Below, piece by piece: positions 1 through 11,027 of a stretch of 64,000 nucleotides of DNA. Under the pieces are notes generated by a model, which worked only from the letters and a program-made list of their open reading frames with translations, made no database searches and had not been told where the DNA came from. The position numbers and the translations under genes are program-made. This DNA comes from Deroplatys truncata (lineage: Eukaryota > Arthropoda > Insecta > Mantodea > Mantidae). Numbering within the stretch: position 1 is the stretch's first letter; each line of letters starts with the position of its first letter. The stretch is taken from contig CM060990.1 in the NCBI GenBank assembly GCA_030765065.1, positions 285,785,341 through 285,849,340 on the forward strand, written 5' to 3'.

Positions 1-993
1 AAGTATTATCTCTATATAAACCTTTTAAAGTAGTCACCATTTGGTTACTTACCCCTTTCTTTAATAATTTGTACCACAGTAATTTCGGCTCTATTCTAAA
101 TTTTATATAGCATTTTGCTCTTTTGATTGCTTATTGACAGTGGAATCTCGTTAATACATTCCTTAGTAACATTTTTTCCCATATATGATGTAAAATTATA
201 GAAGTCCTGTTCCCAGATGCACCAAATGCTATAAAAACATTTGCTTAGCACATGAGTCTGGAAGCAGCACTCATTGAGTGCAGAAAGCATTTCCCCTCCA
301 TTACCCCTTTCACCACCCTCACTCAAACAGTGTCTATGCACCTGTTATGCAACATAAGGAGCATGGAAGCAATTAATGGTGCATGTTGCCTTTAACTAAG
401 GAGGAGTATGGTGCAGCGTAAGAGAAAATATTTTTCCATAAGGAATGGTAATTGATTTTTTTTTTGCTGTGTACCTATTCATTTTATTGCACATTTTAAC
501 ATCAGAAGGCACTTCAATATGAAGCATGCCAAGAAGTATGGTAAAAGTATCATTTCAGATATTGTTTGTTTATAAATGTAATAAGCTGCAGAATTAACTT
601 ATCCATTAACGTTTAGCTGTGACAACTGATTGTTAATTAATAAATGCAATGAGCAGCGTAATGTAGTTCTACACAACTTTGTATCAACATTAGTCGACCT
701 CAGTGGCAGGCACACAGGTCGATTCCACTGTAAGTCAACTTAAAAAGCTACAGCCTATGTCAGTAGATTTACTGCCATGTAAAAGAACTCCTATGGGACA
801 AAATTCCAGCACACCGGCAATGGCTACAGGTCTTAGATGCAGAACCCCACCATCATTAAATAACCATACACTATTATTATTACTATTATCATTACTATTA
901 TTAATAATCAACATCAGAATTTTTTATCTATTATAGTGGACAAGAGAAAGCAGTTGTTATAGCATCTAAAAAGGCAAAACACAGAAAAAAAGT
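1..993. other. No gene; (ATT)n tract and a Tigger-like terminal sequence
   Basis: I see no coding similarity in this stretch. Position 138 starts CAGTGGAATCTCGTTAATAC, which resembles the ends of pogo/Tigger transposons. A pure TTA-rich microsatellite lies near 871-907. Short open frames here have no recognisable family features. Confidence 0.5.
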
Positions 994-1837
994 GCACAAG
1001 ATAGCCAACAAATCAAAGCAAAAAAAATGGTTTGTGTCAGCTATCGCATTTCCAAATATATTGTGGAAAAACTGAAAACATTTACAACGGGGGAGAATGC
1101 AAAAGGCTGTTTAGTTATAGCCACAGAAAATGTTTGCCCTAACATTGTTGAAAAATTTAAGTGCATCAGTCTGTCACCTCACACAGTTGCAGACAGAAGC
1201 ACGAAACTGAGTTGTAATGTAGACACACAATTAATGAATAAAATACAAACTATGAAGTAATTCTTCTCGGCAGTAGATGAAAATACAAATAATAAAGATA
1301 TTGTTCAATTAGCCATATTTATTGGGGGCACTGATAAACACATGAGTGTGACAGGAGAGTTTCTAGTTATGGTACCCCTTAAAGTTCAAACATGTGGTAG
1401 TGATTTTTTAAAAGTAGTTTTGCATATTACAGAAAGGTTTGAATTGTCATGGGGTAAATTAGTCATGGTAGTCACTGATGGGGCACCTTCAATGATAGGA
1501 AAGGAGAATTGTTTTGCTGGACTTCTGAAAACATTTTTAAATGAAATACACATGGATACAAAGGAGTTTAAAATCATACATTGTATGATACACCAAGAGA
1601 ATCTATGTGCATCATCTGCAAATATGAAAATTTCATGGACATAGTTGTAAACGCAGTCAATTCTATTAAGTTGCATTTCTTGTGTCATAGGCAGTTCTCG
1701 AAGTTTTTGAATGATCTAAGTTCAGAAGATTTAGATCTCTCCTATTATTGCAAAATCCAATAGCTAAGTAGAGGAACAATGGTAAAAAGATTTTTCCTAC
1801 TGCGTAATGACAGATGCAATTTTTTGGAATCAAAGGT
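994..1837 (+). pseudogene. hAT transposase remnant, N-terminal half (GTF2IRD2/ZBED-like)
   Basis: Successive frames match the hAT transposase type related to GTF2IRD2 and ZBED proteins. They read SYRISKYIVEKLKTFTTGE, then ISLSPHTVADR, then FSAVDENTNNKDIVQLAIFI, then KLVMVVTDGAPSMIGKENCF, then IIHCMIHQENLCA, and finally LSRGTMVKRFFLLRND. The catalytic Asp of the first block (FSAVDE) and the TDGAPSM block are visible. The first two blocks are in one frame interrupted by a TAA at 1258, and a frameshift follows near 1600. The copy stops near 1837. Its missing C-terminal part reappears at 4461-4985, so later insertions have probably split the element. It is non-functional. Confidence 0.8.
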
Positions 1838-1959
1838 TAGTATTATAAATGGCATGTGTTGTAATATTTGAAATATTAAATTATGAATTGAGTCGGTTAG
1901 TTAAACCATATATCATTAAACATTAGTCTAAAAACATGCATAAGTTATGAAGAAAAGCT

Positions 1960-2369
1960 GGAAAATTACATCACCGACATAATGATTGCCACCCAGTACC
2001 TCAGAGAACCTAGGAAAAACCTAATAAAGAGGAAATGTGAGAAACCTTTACAACAAATAGAATCCCGAACACACAATCAAAACAGCCACAACAAAACAAT
2101 ACAAGCACTAAAACAAAAACCTGTGGTATATGACAAAGCTGACAAAGGAAATAAAATAATAATCCTAGACAAACTGGACTACATAAACAAAATGGAACTC
2201 TTCTTAACAAACCAGGAGTACGAAACAGTTAACAGAAACCCACTAAAATCTTGCACAACTGCAGTAGAACAGGCCCTAAAACTCAGCAGTACAATCAGCC
2301 AAAAGGACAAATATAAAATCAAGCCTGACAACCCAATATAACCCAGAATCTATGGATTACACTGGTCAA
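1960..2369 (+). pseudogene. Penelope-like element RT fragment (N-terminal part)
   Basis: A 119-residue frame carries the typical start of Penelope-like reverse transcriptases: VVYDKADKGNKIIILDKLDY, then INKMELFLTNQEYETVNRNP, then an RIYGL block just after the stop at 2341. In intact relatives this last block continues as PRIYGLPKIHK. The fragment ends near 2365 without the palm motifs. It lies inside the gap that splits the hAT transposase, together with the cysteine-rich family remnant. The only break is a stop near the end. The call rests on the KADKGN..VVLD-type signature, which is distinctive for this group. Confidence 0.75.
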
Positions 2370-2770
2370 CATTGATTCTGCGGTATAAAGGAAAATATGT
2401 CACTAATGGAAATCAGTGCCCTGATTTCAAAAATGAAGTTCGTTTTTGGTTATCACATCTAGTTTTTATGATATGTGCATATATGTCTATGGTGCTAAAT
2501 TCATTCAGCTTATACAGCTTACTGCTATGTTTCATTATGCTATTCCAAATCTGTTGTTGATTTTCTTCCTAATAGGCTCACTTCTGTCCTCCCTTATCAC
2601 CCAGATGTTTTGGTTTATATTCCCATAACTTAATAGTTTTGTTCTATGGGTAAGGTCTGTCTTCTTGTGAGGTATTTATGTTTACATTTACACTATCATA
2701 GATCTCAGCTTCAGCTGAGCTGAAAACTTGCGTTAATATGAACGTTTGTCTTCACTGCTAAAATAAAAGT
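2370..2770. other. No gene recognised
   Basis: About 400 bases of AT-rich sequence between the Penelope-like fragment and the cysteine-rich family remnant. Two overlapping short hydrophobic frames are present, but neither resembles a known family. Confidence 0.4.
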
Positions 2771-4350
2771 TTGGATATGACTTCTACATCAGGATTATGC
2801 AGGAGACAGTGTCTACAAAGTCCTCAGAAGCTTTGTTACATTTGTGGGTGTTACATGTTTGACGGGAAGGTACATAAAATAGACTCACAAACAAAGAAAC
2901 TCTCATTTTTTAAAGAGAAAGTTGACCAGGATAAATTGTTCACGCCTCATATTGCATGTAACAGTTGTATTGAGGGAATATGTTATTGGTATGAAGGAAA
3001 ATGGAAGGCAATGCCATTTACCAAACCAATGATATGGAGAGAGCAGCAGAATCACCATGACAATTGTTACTTTTGCACATGCAAAGTTGCTGGCTACCAA
3101 AAAAAAACGAGGCAGGAATTAAATATCCAAATCTGGACTCAGCTACGAGGCCTATTCCTCATGGACCTGAACTACCCATACCTACACCACCAGCAGACCT
3201 CAATTTTAATTAAGCGGCTCCGTGACTTCCAACAATGAGTTGGTTTCTGATCCAGAAGTATTTGACAATTCGCCACAACAGTTGAATCGGACATTATTGC
3301 GTATCACTAATTACAATTTGACAAGTACCTACTATGCACAAAAAGTTCAACTTGTGTTTTATGTGTATGTGTGTAATCTTATTCAACAGTGGGCAGGGAA
3401 GCATATGAGCCAAGTAACTGGTGTCCTTTTATTGATTCTTCCAAACAAAGTCTTAGGGCAGTGTTACTTCATAATGGCAACAAGTTAGCTACAATACAGC
3501 TTGCACATTCTACGAATCTAAGAGTGTCTTATGAAACTCTGAAGCGTGTTCTTGAGAAAATTAAGTACCGCGACCATGAGTGGCAAATATGTGGTGACTT
3601 GAAGGTCATTGGTCTGTTACTAGGACAACAGGGAGGATACACAAAATTCCCTTGCTTTCTTTGTGAATGAGATAGCAGGGCGAGGGACAATCATTGGGAA
3701 ACTGACCAATGGCTTGAGAGGCAGCAACTGGAACCTGAATCAAAAAATGCTACTAATGGCCTCTTGTTGATTGTCAAAAAATTTTACTCCCTCCATTACA
3801 CAAAAAACTTGGCATGATGAAACAATTCGTGAAAGCACTTGACAAAGTTACCCTTGCTTGCAGTACTTATGCATAAAGTTTCCATCATTGTCAAGGCTAA
3901 AATCAGAGAGGGAGTATTTGATGGACCACAGATAAGGAAATTGATGAAAGGTTAATTTTACCAGATCTTTGAATGAAATTGAAAAAGATGCATGAAATGG
4001 ATTCAGAAAGTTTGATAAGGAATTTCTGGGCAATGTGAAAGACCCTCAATACAAAGAAATTGTCAGAAATATGCTGGAAAATTTCAGACTGCTTGGCTGT
4101 AATATGAGTTTGAAGCTTCATTTCCTCAAGTCACATCTTGACTCTACTTTCCATCAAATTTAGGAGCTGTTAGTGAAGAGCAAGGTGAAAGGTTTCACAA
4201 GGACTTGAAAGATGTTGAACATCATTATCAGGGATGTTGGGACATACATATTTTGGATGATTACTGCTGTTGTCTTACACACGATGAACCTACCAGAGAA
4301 CACTCGAGAAAATCACATACATTGAAGTTCCATGGGAAAAGAAAAAGGGG
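2771..4350 (+). pseudogene. Uncharacterised cysteine-rich multicopy protein family, degraded copy
   Basis: The first 110 residues hold paired cysteines: CYICGC at residues 22-27, then HIACNSCIEG, WREQQNHHDNCYFCTC and KVAGYQKK. After a slip in an A-run near 3100, the other frame continues YPNLDSATRPIPHGPELPIP. Further on come WCPFIDSSKQSLRAVLLHNG, WQICGDLKVIGLLLGQQGGY, TKFPCFLCE, LPPLHKKLGMMKQFVKALDK and EQGERFHKDLKDVEHHYQG. I recognise this order of blocks from uncharacterised multicopy proteins in invertebrate genomes. The copy number and the arrangement of acidic and His residues suggest a transposase-like origin, but I know of no assigned function. At least five stops or frameshifts make this copy dead. 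It lies within the split hAT element. Confidence 0.65.
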
Positions 4351-4460
4351 TATACAAGATAACTAACATATATTCTCAAATTCAGGTATGCTTTCATGTT
4401 GTTATTCTTCTTTATTTTCTTTAAAAGTTGTATAGGAGTATGTAATATTTTTTGCAAATT

Positions 4461-4985
4461 TTACAATGTATTTTCATTGAAGATCACTTCCCCCATTTAA
4501 ATTCACTAGAAAACAAGCAGTTGCACCTACATCCATCATGTATGTCAATTTTGGAGATCCGCCACTTGGAATTTAAAACAAGATTTGCAGACTTAAAAAA
4601 AACGGATAAAGATATTCTCCTATTTTCCAATCCATGGTCTTTCAATGCCATAGAAGCTCCAACTAATTTACAATTACAACTAAGTGACCTAAAAAACAGT
4701 ACACCTCTTAAAAGCATCAGATAAAAATGGTACAGATCAGTATTCAATGCTATCTGTGGACAAGTACCCAGACTTGATAAATTTTGAAGAGTGCACAATT
4801 TCAATGTTTGGTGCCATGTATAGCTGTGAGCAGTTATTTTCCAAAATGAATCAAATTAAAATAAATACATGATGCAACATAAGTGATCACCATTTAGTTC
4901 CCACTTTATGTTTGGCAAGCACTACTTTAGAACCAAACATACACAAACTAGTAGAAAGTAAGAGATCTCAAAGATCTAATAATCT
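4461..4985 (+). pseudogene. hAT transposase remnant, C-terminal half (dimerisation domain)
   Basis: The frame from 4452 reads LEFKTRFADLKKTDKDILLF, then NPWSFNAIEAPTNLQLQLSD, then LKNSTPLKSI. After a frameshift it continues DGTDQYSML-like residues, then VDKYPDLINFEE, ISMFGAMYSCEQLFSKMNQI, and LASTTLEPNIHKLVESK. These are the conserved C-terminal blocks of the same GTF2IRD2-type hAT family seen at 994-1837; the Y.CE..FSKMN box is the hAT dimerisation signature. The middle of the protein is missing and replaced by about 2.6 kb of other elements. One reading is that both halves belong to one copy opened by nested insertions; two separate copies cannot be excluded. Confidence 0.78.
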
Positions 4986-5339
4986 ATAATCGTGCAAAAA
5001 CAAGTGAAAATTCCCTTAAATTACAAGGTGTATTTTTTGTATATTTATAAGACCTTATGTGGAAAAGGATAGCTACATTGATTTCACTAAATGTTGCTAA
5101 AAAGTTTTCATTACTAATATAATGCATTAATACATTTGCTATTCAAATGCTATGCCACTGATTCAGACTACGGCTGTGCAGAAGTGGGACGGCCATAAAC
5201 CAACTCAGTGTTTTTCACACGCACAGAAAGTGGAGTGAGGTTATCATGATGTTTCTCCTCTACTACGAGTTCCCGGCCCCTGTAAGTTCAAAGTTTGACA
5301 TCCTTATTCACTATTTTGGTCAATCCTTGGTCAGCCCAG
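4986..5339. other. No gene recognised
   Basis: AT-rich spacer between the hAT C-terminus and the tandem repeat upstream of the Tigger-like transposase. No coding similarity was seen. Confidence 0.4.
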
Positions 5340-5494
5340 TTGGCGTGGGGACCAGCAACCAATGACATTCATGCATCTGTGTGATGCAATTTGTGTGGGT
5401 GGGATAGAGAATGCTTTAACTTGGCGTGGGGACTGGCAGCCAATGGCATGCATCGGCAGTATGTAATTTGTGTGGGTTGGATAGATGCTTTAGC
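5340..5494. repeat. Tandem duplication, about 75-81 bp unit
   Basis: Two adjacent units start TTGGCGTGGGGAC at 5340 and 5421. Both continue with AGC.ACCAATG-type and AATTTGTGTGGGT blocks, and a third TTGGC start follows at 5495. It lies just upstream of the Tigger-like coding remnant, so it may belong to that element's 5' untranslated region. Confidence 0.6.
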
Positions 5495-5584
5495 TTGGCA
5501 AGGTAAATGCTGACGATAGTAGCTAGTGTTGACTGAACATACGTACATAGTATTTTAACTTTTTACTACTTACAGTAGAGAAAA

Positions 5585-6965
5585 AGAAAGTGCAGTAAAT
5601 AACAGTGAAAAACTGAAAATCCTTCAAGAAGTAGATCATAATTCAAATATGAGACATGTGGATATAGCGTTCCTTCGTCGTTAAACATTCCTTCGTCAAC
5701 CTTAAACACGATTGTTGGCAAACAAACTGATTGAAACTGCTTTTGAAGAAGGGAAAATTGCTAAAAGAAAATGTAATCGCCATGGTCGTTTCCAGAATTA
5801 GAAGACATTCTATTTAAGTGGCTTACACAAGCATGAGCTACAAACATGCCAACAGACAGTACTGTGGTTTGAGCTTAGGTGACACATTTTGATTTTGAAG
5901 GTTCAAGGGCAGATGAGATTCAAGAATCAACATGACTTAATTTACAGATGTGTGCAAAGTGATGCTGCTGTCCTAGGTAATGATGATACACTGTGCAAAA
6001 ATATAGAAACATTTACACCACTCCTGTCAATTTCAAAAAACTATAGCCAACGACATTTATAATACAGTTGAAACAGGACTTTTTTTCCATCCTCTGCCAG
6101 ATCAAAATCTGGATTTTGAGGGCACTAAGTGTCATGGTGGAAAACTTAACAAGGAGAGGCTAACAGTTGTGCTGTAATGAAAGTGAAATTGAGAAACTGA
6201 TACCACTGCTTATTGCAAAAGGCCACAGTCCACAATGCTTCAAGAATGTGTGATCTTTTCCATGTAAGAGCATTTCCAACACAAAAGCCTGGATAACTTC
6301 TGTGGTATTTGAAAACTTCTTACGTGCATGGGATACAAGTCGGGCCATGAGAAACAGGAAAATTGCACTCTTCATTGATCCACCAACTGTTTCAAATTTA
6401 AGAAACATATAAAGATGATTTTCCTCCCAGCAAACTGCACGAGTAAGCTACAACCTTTAGTTCAAGGTATAATGCAGTGCATAAAGCAAATGTATCTTAA
6501 GAGGCTGGTATTGAGAGGGTTGGCTGCACTGGAATTGACAAGAAAAATCACCTACCTAGATGGCATGCATTTCATCCAGGCTGCCTGGGTTTCTGTGACA
6601 CAAGATAACATTCAGAACTGCTTCAATAAAGCTGGCTTTTGTCGAGTTCTTGGTGATGATGTCATGCTGGAAGATCAGTTTTCCAAGTGTAAAGAATAGC
6701 GCCAAATAGCCATTAGCATCTCTTTTGAAATGTATGTAAACATTGACAGTGGAATTTCAATGTGTGAAATGGCAAAAGAGATGAAATACTTGAAGAGATG
6801 ACAGAAGTTTGTCAGTGTAGGATGAAAGTGATAATGAGCCAGATGCTGAGCTAATTCCTACAGTGTCAGAAGCAATGGAGGCATTGGACATAGTGAAGCA
6901 ATATGTGTGTAGTTTCGAAGTTGAGGTAAGGAGTTTACTAAACAAGATGGACAACAATCAACCAT
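5585..6965 (+). pseudogene. Tigger/pogo-like (CENP-B type) transposase remnant
   Basis: The remnant follows the Tigger order. A CENP-B-like helix-turn-helix (KLKILQEVDHNSNMRHVDIA) comes first, followed by FPELEDILFKWLTQA. The DDE region contains PRWKGxF-like fragments, RKIALFIDPPTV, and then FLPANCTSKLQPLVQGIMQC with LDGMHFIQAAWVSVTQDNIQ and NCFNKAGFCRVL. The last part forms a 94-residue open frame at 6415-6699. An acidic C-terminal tail follows (DNEPDAELIPTVSEAMEALD). Several stops and frameshifts separate these blocks, so the gene is dead. The FLP.N.TS.LQPLDQG and NCF.KAGF motifs are diagnostic of this family. Confidence 0.82.
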
Positions 6966-7142
6966 AGATAGATCTTTCAAACCAGTGTAAATATTGTACA
7001 TATTTCATATTTGACTGATATAAGATTTGATATAAGATGTATTTATTAGATTCTTATTACAGAATTGTAAAATTCTTAAATTGCAGATTTTGTCTTTTCA
7101 TTAACAGGTTTTCCTGTCTATGATATCCAAATTCTGCAAAAA

Positions 7143-7163
7143 CATACTAACGAGATTCTACTG
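7143..7163 (-). repeat. Likely right terminal inverted repeat of the Tigger-like element
   Basis: Read on the minus strand, the sequence from 7163 is CAGTAGAATCTCGTTAGTAT. This resembles Tigger ends and matches the sequence starting at 138 (CAGTGGAATCTCGTTAATAC) at 17 of 20 positions. It lies about 200 bp after the transposase remnant, as expected for a 3' end. No TA duplication is evident. Confidence 0.5.
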
Positions 7164-8605
7164 CAGTTATTTACTAGTCATTTCTGATATTTTTTAGAAT
7201 TTAATATTTATTTATCTATTTTAATTAGAATTGCGGGTCCCTTAAGACACATGGAAGTTATTCTATGCAAGTTTGTTTTGAACTTGCAGTATGGCGACCG
7301 ACAACATCTATGAACTTCACTTGCCACAACCCTACTTTGAAACTATATAAATGTATGAAATACTATGATATAAGACACATCAACATTTAAAACAAAATTA
7401 AATAATAAAAATCTATATGTGAATGAAAATAAATGAACAAAATAAATCACAAAGATTAAGAGACGAAACCTTTAATACAAGAGTGAGAATATATATATAG
7501 AAATACAACATTTACAACAATTTCTTTTAATAATGATAGAACAACTCTACATAAAATTGAAATAGAAATGCTTTCAAATAAATGTTGAGAAAGAAAACAT
7601 CTTTATGTGCAAAGGCAAGATTGATGTACAAAGTAGTGTGACATCAAAATTTATAGTAATTCATTTAAGTAGTTATAACTGTATGTGGAAGCTAAAAGGG
7701 AAGTATTTTACTGACTTGATGGATAATGGTACTTTACTGTAAAGTTTGATGTCCATTTGTACTGTACTATTCTGGAAGGTTTTTGTGTTTATTGTACTCC
7801 AAAACAGTATTGTATCTTGTTGTTGTATTTATTGTGCTAAGAGTTTTACAATTTGGTTGTCTACTGCACTTTGACCCTGGACACTCATTCAGTAGACAAT
7901 GAGTAGACACTCAATCTGTTTATTTACATTTTACAATTTCTTGTCAATAAGTTATCTTGCTCTTTTTTTTTCAGTTTTTTTTTCATGTCCCATTTCCACT
8001 TGTTTTTCACTTTTCATTTTTATAATTGATGGAAGTGTTGCAATTGTGCTTTCCTATGTTTTGTTTTATAAAACATGATTTGTTTACAATTATACAACAT
8101 AGTGGATAGATTTTAAGCTCCTTCAAAATATGATAATCTTAACCTCCTTTTTGGTTTTTATAAAAACTCTAAAAATTCTTTGCTACATAACTGCATTACA
8201 AACAGCCTTTCACATGGTGGAAAATTAAAGACCAGAGCCTTATACTGAATATATACATGCAAAATATAAACCTTTAAGTGTTTCTATTGAAAATCAGAGT
8301 GTGCACTAATTGTCTGAAGTTATAAACAATGACCTTAGCTTACCTTTTAATGCATTTGAGCCATTTTAAATTATTTTATAGCCAGATTCCTAAGGATTTT
8401 GTAGAAGTTTCATTTTTAGAACTACACTGGAGAATTTTATGATAAAACTATCAATGCTTATACTTTTCAATGCAGAAAGGTGAAGTACATGGCTACAGTT
8501 TTGCTTTTAGTTAATTTTAATTAGATATACTGTTAACCATTGTCAGGTGCAATTTAATATATTAAAATGCTGCATCAGGTTCTACAGGTGGCATTTAATT
8601 ATTAA
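7164..8605. other. No gene recognised; AT-rich
   Basis: About 1.4 kb of AT-rich DNA with many stops in all frames and T-runs near 7963-7982. I see no transposon motif, RNA gene or exon. Confidence 0.45.
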
Positions 8606-8734
8606 ATGCAAATTTCATTGGCAAGACTGGCTCACTGTGGTTGTCAATTTCTTAAAAAGGAGTTGCTAAGAGTTGCACTCATAATGTTTTTCATCTATAA
8701 GCAGAAAATTATTGTTTCAAAGTTTGGTTTTGCA

Positions 8735-8905
8735 AAGGGATTGTTGATCCCTGAAGAGATGATTCAGTTGTTCCAAGAATTTGATGAAAGTTTCGGTGAT
8801 GTGGACTTATTCAATGCTGAGGAAGAAATAAGTGATTTAGTTGCATCTGAATGAAAAATAGATTCATGTGAAGTTGACAATGGCTCCAATTCTGACCTGG
8901 AATGA
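8735..8905 (+). pseudogene. Possible piggyBac-like transposase N-terminus
   Basis: A short frame reads FAKGLLIPEEMIQLFQEFDE, then an acidic run (FGDVDLFNAEEEISDLVASE), a stop, and DNGSNSDLE. An L..EE....L.E.D.SF start followed by an acidic, Ser/Asp-rich stretch is typical of piggyBac N-termini, but the composition is common and no catalytic block follows. TTAACCCTTTTAGTGTCACG at 9496 resembles a piggyBac-type end with its TTAA site. The call is weak. Confidence 0.28.
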
Positions 8906-8994
8906 TGTGTGTAATTATAACCCTGGATTATGTAGTCTAACAGCTGCTAACTTCAAGCAAATCTACAGTGCTAACTATAGAAATTAGGTTCTGC

Positions 8995-9018
8995 AAAAAA
9001 AAAAAAAAAAAAAAAAAA
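8995..9018. repeat. A24 homopolymer
   Basis: Twenty-four consecutive adenines. This could be the poly(A) tail of a retroposed copy on the plus strand, but no recognisable body precedes it. Confidence 0.9.
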
Positions 9019-9820
9019 CCTGTGATAAAACAGTGGAAATCCAGGTCAACCTTCCATTAGCACTATGCTAAACGACACATGCCGTTCTTGCACACACAAT
9101 CAACTGGTATTTTTTATCTTCAACTATAGGCATTTGTGAGGAGCTAAACAGCTGCAACAAAACATAAAATATTTTTCATTTATTTGCAGTGTTTCAGATG
9201 TTACAATTATTTTATTCAGCCTTTTATTTTCAGTATATTTTTTCTGCCCTGAGGCATAAACATCGACACCCACAAAGAGTTAAGTTTCTTTTTAACCAGT
9301 GTTTTCAAAATAATGAAAGAGTTACTCTCTACATAAATTTGTATTATCAACATACTTAATTACACTTTTCGACGACATACCTACTTATTTTAAATTTGTT
9401 AACAAGCAGTAAGAATAAAATGAAACCTAAGATAGATCCTTGTAATACCCACTCTTAATTTTCTGTATGAATAATTTGGTTTGTATACATTCTCTTAACC
9501 CTTTTAGTGTCACGTGGTAGAGCGGCCACCAGCCCTTAAAGTGGCAGATAGAAGCAGATCCATTTTGAAAGTACACCCCGTTGAGAGTTACACAAATCAC
9601 ATCAGTTTTCCAAAACCTTCATGATAAAACTATTTTTGTGACAACCTATACTGATGGAACTCACCCTTGGAAAGGATCAAAATTTTTCCTTTGGTTGGTT
9701 TATAACGGTAAGCCTGGTTTTCACAATAGTAAACAACCCCTCAGTTTACGACTGCGTGTTGTGCACTTCATTTATAAAATGGCAAGTCATTTGGAAAGTT
9801 TGTATGTAGTGGAGTCCTGG
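9019..9820. other. No gene recognised
   Basis: Apart from the TTAA-flanked piggyBac-like end near 9496, I see nothing. The open frame starting at 9581 only becomes similar to a known protein from about 9825. Confidence 0.4.
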
Positions 9821-9824
9821 TCAA

Positions 9825-10653
9825 CAGATTCAATTCTCTACAAAAATTTCATAGCAGGAGCATCTAAAACTCTTTTGAATTGGTTGAGAATCTCCAAACA
9901 CAACCATCAACACAGAAGATTCTTTGGTATTTTTCAATGTGAAATCCCTTTTCCCCAGCATTTCTACTACCAAATTATTATCACTCCTAAAACATTGGCT
10001 CTCTAACATCAGAATCTCATAGGAAGAAATAGAGGACTACTCCACCCTCACTAATCTTTGCATCCAACAAAACTTCTTTCACTTCAAAAGAAAATTTTAA
10101 AAACAAACTTCTGGACTTGCTATGGGAAACCCACTCTCACCATTCTTTGCTGAATTTTCATGAGCCATTTGGAAACAAGAATTAGCAAAGCCTTCCCATT
10201 GCTGGGTCAGATATGTATGTGATGTTTTTGCCATAGTACCTACAAAACTCACAGATGATGCTCTAAAACTCAACCTACAAGATAGTTCTATCCAGTTCAC
10301 ACTTGAAATGATGATGATGATGATATAGGGGTTAAGGGCGCTAAACAGCTATGGTCATCAGCACCCTTCACACTTGAAACAGAGAGAGACGATTCCTTCC
10401 ATATTTGAGTCTAAAGATTTTCAGAAAACAAAACCACCTCTCATTTGGCATTTTTAAAAAACCCACACCTACAGACAATTACATACAGAGTAACAGTTTC
10501 AATCCAAAATCTCATCAACACTTCATTTACAACAGCCTTGCCCACAGACTTGTCCACCTTCCCCTCAGCAAAGAAGAATATGAACATGAATACAACTACA
10601 TCCTCTGCATTGTAGAACTAAATGGCTACAACACCAATATAGTGAAGAAGTAA
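9825..10653 (+). pseudogene. Penelope-like element reverse transcriptase (palm to thumb), degraded
   Basis: Blocks appear in the Penelope order. They are DSILYKNFIAGASKTLLNWL, then LVFFNVKSLFPS (motif A region), then FYKQTSGLAMGNPLSPFFAE (motif B), then WVRYVCDVFAI (motif C, where the catalytic YVDD has become YVCD). The thumb block FGIFKKPTPTDNYIQSNSFN follows, with LVHLPLSKEEYEHEYNYI and NGYNTNIVKK. Several frameshifts are present, and a 58-bp insertion interrupts it at 10309. The matching GIY-YIG endonuclease domain is found at 12724-13336, after about 2 kb of inserted DNA. The motif C change alone would abolish RT activity. Confidence 0.82.
10309..10366 (-). mobile_element. 58-bp mini-insertion with 13-bp target-site duplication
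   Basis: The insert starts with (TGA)n and continues TATAGGGGTTAAGGGCGCTA and ATGGTCATCAGCACCC. It is flanked on both sides by the same 13 bases (TTCACACTTGAAA, 10296-10308 and 10367-10379). Read on the minus strand it has a head sequence followed by an (ATC)n tail, as expected for a short 5'-truncated or minimal SINE. It disrupts the Penelope-like RT frame, so it is younger than that copy. Confidence 0.75.
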
Positions 10654-11025
10654 TTTAGGTAGATGCTTTATGTTTAACTGCCCCATGTATGGGAGCCAAT
10701 TTGAAGATGATTTGCTGTGTTGTTGTATAATAAAAATACGTAAATTACTATTTTATCTGCTCCGCAATTGGGAGCCAACTTGTAGTTGTTGTTTTCTTCT
10801 ACTGTTGATGTTTTACGGTTGTTGTTGTTAGCCACATGCTTGGAAGCCAACTTGAAGAAGTGTTTTGTTACGTAATATATGTTTATGTAAATTTAAAGAA
10901 GGTTATGTTGTTTTATGTAATAATAGTTGCTTTATGTAGTTTGTAACACGCTTTGGGCGTCAGTTTGAATTTTATGCTTACGTAATATTACTGTTTGAAT
11001 TTGCCTCGGCTGCATCAGTCTTACT
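10654..11025. other. Non-coding; diffuse GGGAGCCAA-type short repeats
   Basis: Four degenerate copies of a motif like CATG.TTGGGAGCCAACTTGAAG recur about 70-120 bp apart (near 10690, 10765, 10840 and 10950). No coding capacity was seen. This may be the Penelope-like element's non-coding DNA or another insertion. Confidence 0.4.
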
Positions 11026-11027
11026 TA

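Noticed and set aside
138-730. Possible MITE bounded by CAGTGGAATC at 138 and its reverse near 730
   Set aside because: Only 10 bases match and no target duplication is present; the better partner of the sequence at 138 is at 7163.
701-5160. hAT terminal repeats CAGTGGCA (701) and TGCCACTG (near 5153)
   Set aside because: Only 8 bases pair and the flanking 8-mers differ, so they do not establish the ends of the hAT element.
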